This document shows, piece after piece, positions 7,036-9,292 of a stretch of DNA of 9,292 nucleotides (position 1 is its first letter; each line of letters begins with the position of its first letter). The DNA is from Methanomicrobia archaeon (GTDB lineage: Archaea > Methanobacteriota_B > Thermococci > Methanofastidiosales > B48-G16). The notes under the pieces are model-generated. The model was given only the letters and a program-made list of their open reading frames with translations. It did no database searches and was not told the origin of the DNA. Both the position numbers and the translations under genes were made by a program. Where the stretch lies: assembly GCA_023133315.1 (NCBI GenBank), contig JAGLWR010000040.1:1-9292 (forward strand). Direction: 5' to 3'.

Positions 7036-7050
7036 CGAAAGCTTTATATA
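7036..7050 (+). promoter_or_regulatory. S-layer promoter, second GCTTTATATA box
   Basis: CGAAAGC followed by TTTATATA (7043-7050) is the best archaeal promoter in the window, with a consensus-like BRE. Transcription should start at about 7070-7073, leaving a leader of about 85 nt. It repeats the ten bases GCTTTATATA of the box 26 bp upstream. Strong promoters and long leaders are usual for S-layer genes. Confidence 0.7.
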
Positions 7051-7108
7051 CTAGTTTTTACATATTGCTCATCAGTAATATAAAAATAAAATATAGAGTA
7101 ATGAAAAA

Positions 7109-7141
7109 CAGATTGATGTAGACGTTGTCCACATCAACCTG
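7109..7141 (+). other. leader hairpin just before the S-layer ribosome site
   Basis: The S-layer leader can fold into a hairpin: CAG pairs with CTG (7109-7111 with 7139-7141), TTGATGT with ACATCAA (7113-7119 with 7131-7137) and GAC with GTC (7121-7123 with 7127-7129) around a GTT loop. The three blocks are separated by two opposed A-C mismatches (7112/7138 and 7120/7130). The stem ends four bases before the Shine-Dalgarno site, so it could affect ribosome access or mRNA stability. Function is inferred only. Confidence 0.5.
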
Positions 7142-7145
7142 AGAA

Positions 7146-7151
7146 GGTGAT
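7146..7151 (+). promoter_or_regulatory. Shine-Dalgarno site of the S-layer gene
   Basis: GGTGAT within GAAGGTGAT ends 6 nt before the ATG at 7158, a strong site at good spacing that fixes the start of the S-layer protein. Confidence 0.8.
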
Positions 7152-7157
7152 ATAAAG

Positions 7158-9263
7158 ATGAAAATAAAAAAAATAGGTGCTATATTGGCAGGAGCTGTAA
7201 TGATCGGTAGTGCAGTAGCTGCTGCTTGGGACCCTTCAGATCATACAGATTTCTTCGTTGATCCTGACACGGGTGATCCCAATTCAATAATTGTAGTCGG
7301 TGCGAACGCTGCGGCCTCAGACGTAACCGCTGCAGGCTGGATCGCTGCACAGATAGGAAGCATGGCCCACTACGAAGAGATAATACCCCAGTACGATGAA
7401 GCTACATGGTGTTCAAGAAAACCATATAAGGATGATAATGAGCACGAACCTCTTGCCTTAGATTTAGGCGACAACAACAAAACATACAACTGTGATGCAT
7501 TGGCTGTTGGAGATATACTTGGAGACTTCAACGATTTTCCGTACGTAGAGTTGGACAGCCTCTGGTGGGATGATAAGAACGCAAATGATCACATTGAGAA
7601 CGACGAATCGAGAGAAGAGGTCTTTGTGAACTTTACACAGGACCCCATGACAGGGATATATCCCATAATCGATCTCTATAACTTCCAGTACAGGACGGTG
7701 ATCGAGGACGATCCGACCTTTAAGATCTGGTTCGGTGGGCAGTATAATATCACACCGTACGCCCTCGTGGATGAGTCTGTGAGAGTAAAGTGGCTCTGCG
7801 ATTTCTATGATATCATAGGATGGGGATACGACTCTATTAGCGGAGACGATTACGTCGTCTACGGAACACCACACTATTCAGAAGATGAGTGCAGGGGAGA
7901 CGACGAGATGGTCTTCGACGTAGGAGAGACAAAACTGTTCTACGGCTGGGAAGTAACGCTCGACGACATAAACATCTACGAGAACAAGGTCCAGTGGCTC
8001 ATCAAAGGACCAACCGATGAAACACCGTGCGAGTATATCGTTGCTATATCTGGATATGAACCTGATATACCTCCATCTGAGTGGAATGAGGACAATAGAC
8101 ATTGTCTTGCGTCTATACAGTTAAAAGCATGCGAGTACGATGTCATAGGAATAACAGATCCAATATGTGACATAGAATGGTTGGTATATTGGGAAGATCT
8201 GCGATACCAAGAGGTATACGGATACGCAGAGATAGCAGTATTTGCCTTAGATACAATAAAGACATTCGTCGGTGCCACGGGTCACAACAAGGCAGTTGCA
8301 CGATTGTATGCACTGGAGGACTACGGAGTTCTTCACGATGCTATCTGTATCAAGCCGTGCGGTGAACACGACAACCAGTGGGACCTCGATATCGTCTGGC
8401 ATCACGACGTAAACTCCACAGGTACAGAAGCAGAGTACGTCGACCATGATGACGGCCATCCTGACTTCGGGGACTGGGTAGATACAGGCGGTGATGCTTG
8501 GATCGATGTGGATTTGGATGATCCTGTGACCGTAGGAAAAGACGGTCCGTGGGACTTAGTCCCGTGGTCAAACAAACTCTACGAAAACCCACTGGGTACA
8601 TGGAATAGTACTCCAAATGAGCATGGTCTCGACTACTATCTCGATAGAGAGGCACCGCCAGGAACGTATGGAGATCCTGAAGGTGTCGAAGTAGTAATCG
8701 CCATGAAGCTTCACACACTGATAGACATACGAATCTGCGGATCTTCGCAGACGATACAGCTTTGCTGTTTCGATGTCCCCATGTGTGGAGTAGACGATTT
8801 CTGGGTAAATACAGGCGATGCATCAGTGTATCTTACCCTGTCGGTAGACGATTCGGACGATCCGAACCATACAAATATGGAGATATCCAATGGCTTTGAA
8901 CTTGAGCAGAAATCTGAAATAGAACCAAAGATAGTGGTACACTTCGTAGAAATTGATCCGATGTCCGTCGTGGTCAACGACGACGAAGTCACGCAAACTA
9001 TGAAGATAGGGTACAACCTTATCCTAGTCGGTGGACCCGGATTAGTCGTCTGCGTCGGTGTAGAGCCAAAGGTAGCCAATACACTGACAAAAGAACTGAT
9101 AGACCAGGGATTGTCAGTAGTTGACTGGGCTACGTCTCTCGGAGAGTACGAATACGTCGCTGACGCCTTTGTAGAAGGTAAGGACGTAGTGATCGTAGCC
9201 GGTGCTGACAGAGAAGCGACGAGATACGCTGTAAAGACATTGATCAACGATCTTACAGAATAG
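7158..9263 (+). CDS. S-layer protein with N- and C-terminal S-layer domains
   Basis: This is the subunit of the crystalline protein coat outside the cell membrane. The 701-residue precursor starts with a Sec signal peptide: KIKK, then a hydrophobic stretch to about residue 20, with cleavage likely after one of A21-A23. The mature N-terminus (24-75) matches the archaeal S-layer N domain, with NSIIVVGANAAASDVTAAGW (42-61) recognisable. The C domain (about 595-701) holds NLILVGGP (620-627) and GKDVVIVAGADREATRYAV (674-692). Between them lies an acidic, Trp- and Asp-rich body with six N-x-S/T sequons (N107, N158, N197, N419, N483, N570) and an EF-hand-like loop at 139-150. No C-terminal membrane anchor or PGF-type sorting tail is present, so subunits probably self-assemble. 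Unusual points are 15 cysteines and an 11-residue insertion after GGP627. Tandem promoters, a structured leader and a strong ribosome site fit very high expression. The family call is firm; the glycosylation and metal binding are inferred. Confidence 0.93.
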   Translation: MKIKKIGAILAGAVMIGSAVAAAWDPSDHTDFFVDPDTGDPNSIIVVGANAAASDVTAAGWIAAQIGSMAHYEEIIPQYDEATWCSRKPYKDDNEHEPLALDLGDNNKTYNCDALAVGDILGDFNDFPYVELDSLWWDDKNANDHIENDESREEVFVNFTQDPMTGIYPIIDLYNFQYRTVIEDDPTFKIWFGGQYNITPYALVDESVRVKWLCDFYDIIGWGYDSISGDDYVVYGTPHYSEDECRGDDEMVFDVGETKLFYGWEVTLDDINIYENKVQWLIKGPTDETPCEYIVAISGYEPDIPPSEWNEDNRHCLASIQLKACEYDVIGITDPICDIEWLVYWEDLRYQEVYGYAEIAVFALDTIKTFVGATGHNKAVARLYALEDYGVLHDAICIKPCGEHDNQWDLDIVWHHDVNSTGTEAEYVDHDDGHPDFGDWVDTGGDAWIDVDLDDPVTVGKDGPWDLVPWSNKLYENPLGTWNSTPNEHGLDYYLDREAPPGTYGDPEGVEVVIAMKLHTLIDIRICGSSQTIQLCCFDVPMCGVDDFWVNTGDASVYLTLSVDDSDDPNHTNMEISNGFELEQKSEIEPKIVVHFVEIDPMSVVVNDDEVTQTMKIGYNLILVGGPGLVVCVGVEPKVANTLTKELIDQGLSVVDWATSLGEYEYVADAFVEGKDVVIVAGADREATRYAVKTLINDLTE

Positions 9264-9285
9264 CTCCTCCTTTCTTTCTTTTATT
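9264..9285 (+). terminator. pyrimidine/T-rich terminator of the S-layer gene
   Basis: Directly after the TAG stop the coding strand runs CTCCTCC and then several short T-runs (TTTCTTTC, TTTT, TTT). Such a tract is a typical archaeal intrinsic terminator and no hairpin is needed. Confidence 0.6.
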
Positions 9286-9292
9286 TATATAA

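Noticed and set aside
8711..9247. 178-residue open frame on the minus strand inside the S-layer gene
   Set aside because: It lies wholly opposite a clearly coding S-layer C domain, is Ser/Thr-rich as expected of an antisense shadow, and has no promoter or ribosome site.

Overview
The window is archaeal and most likely euryarchaeal. The evidence is direct: an isopentenyl phosphate kinase gene overlapping an archaeal-type glutamyl-tRNA synthetase gene, BRE/TATA promoters about 25 nt ahead of starts, GGTGAT Shine-Dalgarno sites, oligo-T gene ends, and a secreted S-layer protein with the N- and C-terminal S-layer domains known from Methanococcales and Thermococcales. Lineages near Thermococci, such as Methanofastidiosales or Theionarchaea, would fit, but the sequence does not settle the placement. 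No mobile element, CRISPR array, rRNA or tRNA was seen.

Layout, all genes on the + strand. Positions 1-88 hold a 14-bp palindrome and a BRE/TATA promoter. Positions 89-2860 encode a seven-helix UPF0182 membrane protein with a large outer domain and a charged helical tail. Positions 2917-3675 encode isopentenyl phosphate kinase (archaeal mevalonate route to lipids), whose stop overlaps the start of glutamyl-tRNA synthetase (3672-5333) by ATGA. A short gap leads to a single-chain nucleotidyltransferase with a helical C-terminal half (5370-6068). After a 138-bp spacer with its own promoter comes a soluble 241-residue protein I do not recognise (6207-6932), whose start codon lies inside a Shine-Dalgarno sequence. 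A 225-bp spacer then holds up to three TATA boxes and a leader hairpin ahead of the S-layer gene (7158-9263), which ends in a pyrimidine-rich terminator.

The genes do not form one pathway. Only the kinase and the synthetase look like one operon, a remnant of the wider archaeal isoprenoid/gltX cluster. The others look like separate units. The window mixes two initiation modes: starts sitting about 25 nt behind a TATA box (UPF0182, IPK, possibly the unknown gene) and starts with a Shine-Dalgarno site (nucleotidyltransferase, S-layer).

The most interesting part is the S-layer control region and protein. It has two identical GCTTTATATA boxes 26 bp apart, so that the start point of one should fall in the TATA box of the other. 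A 33-nt leader hairpin with two A-C mismatches ends four bases before the ribosome binding site, and a six-codon upstream ORF ends in its stem. The protein is cysteine-rich, with an EF-hand-like loop and an insertion in its conserved C-terminal motif. I did not find a clearly new multi-gene system.
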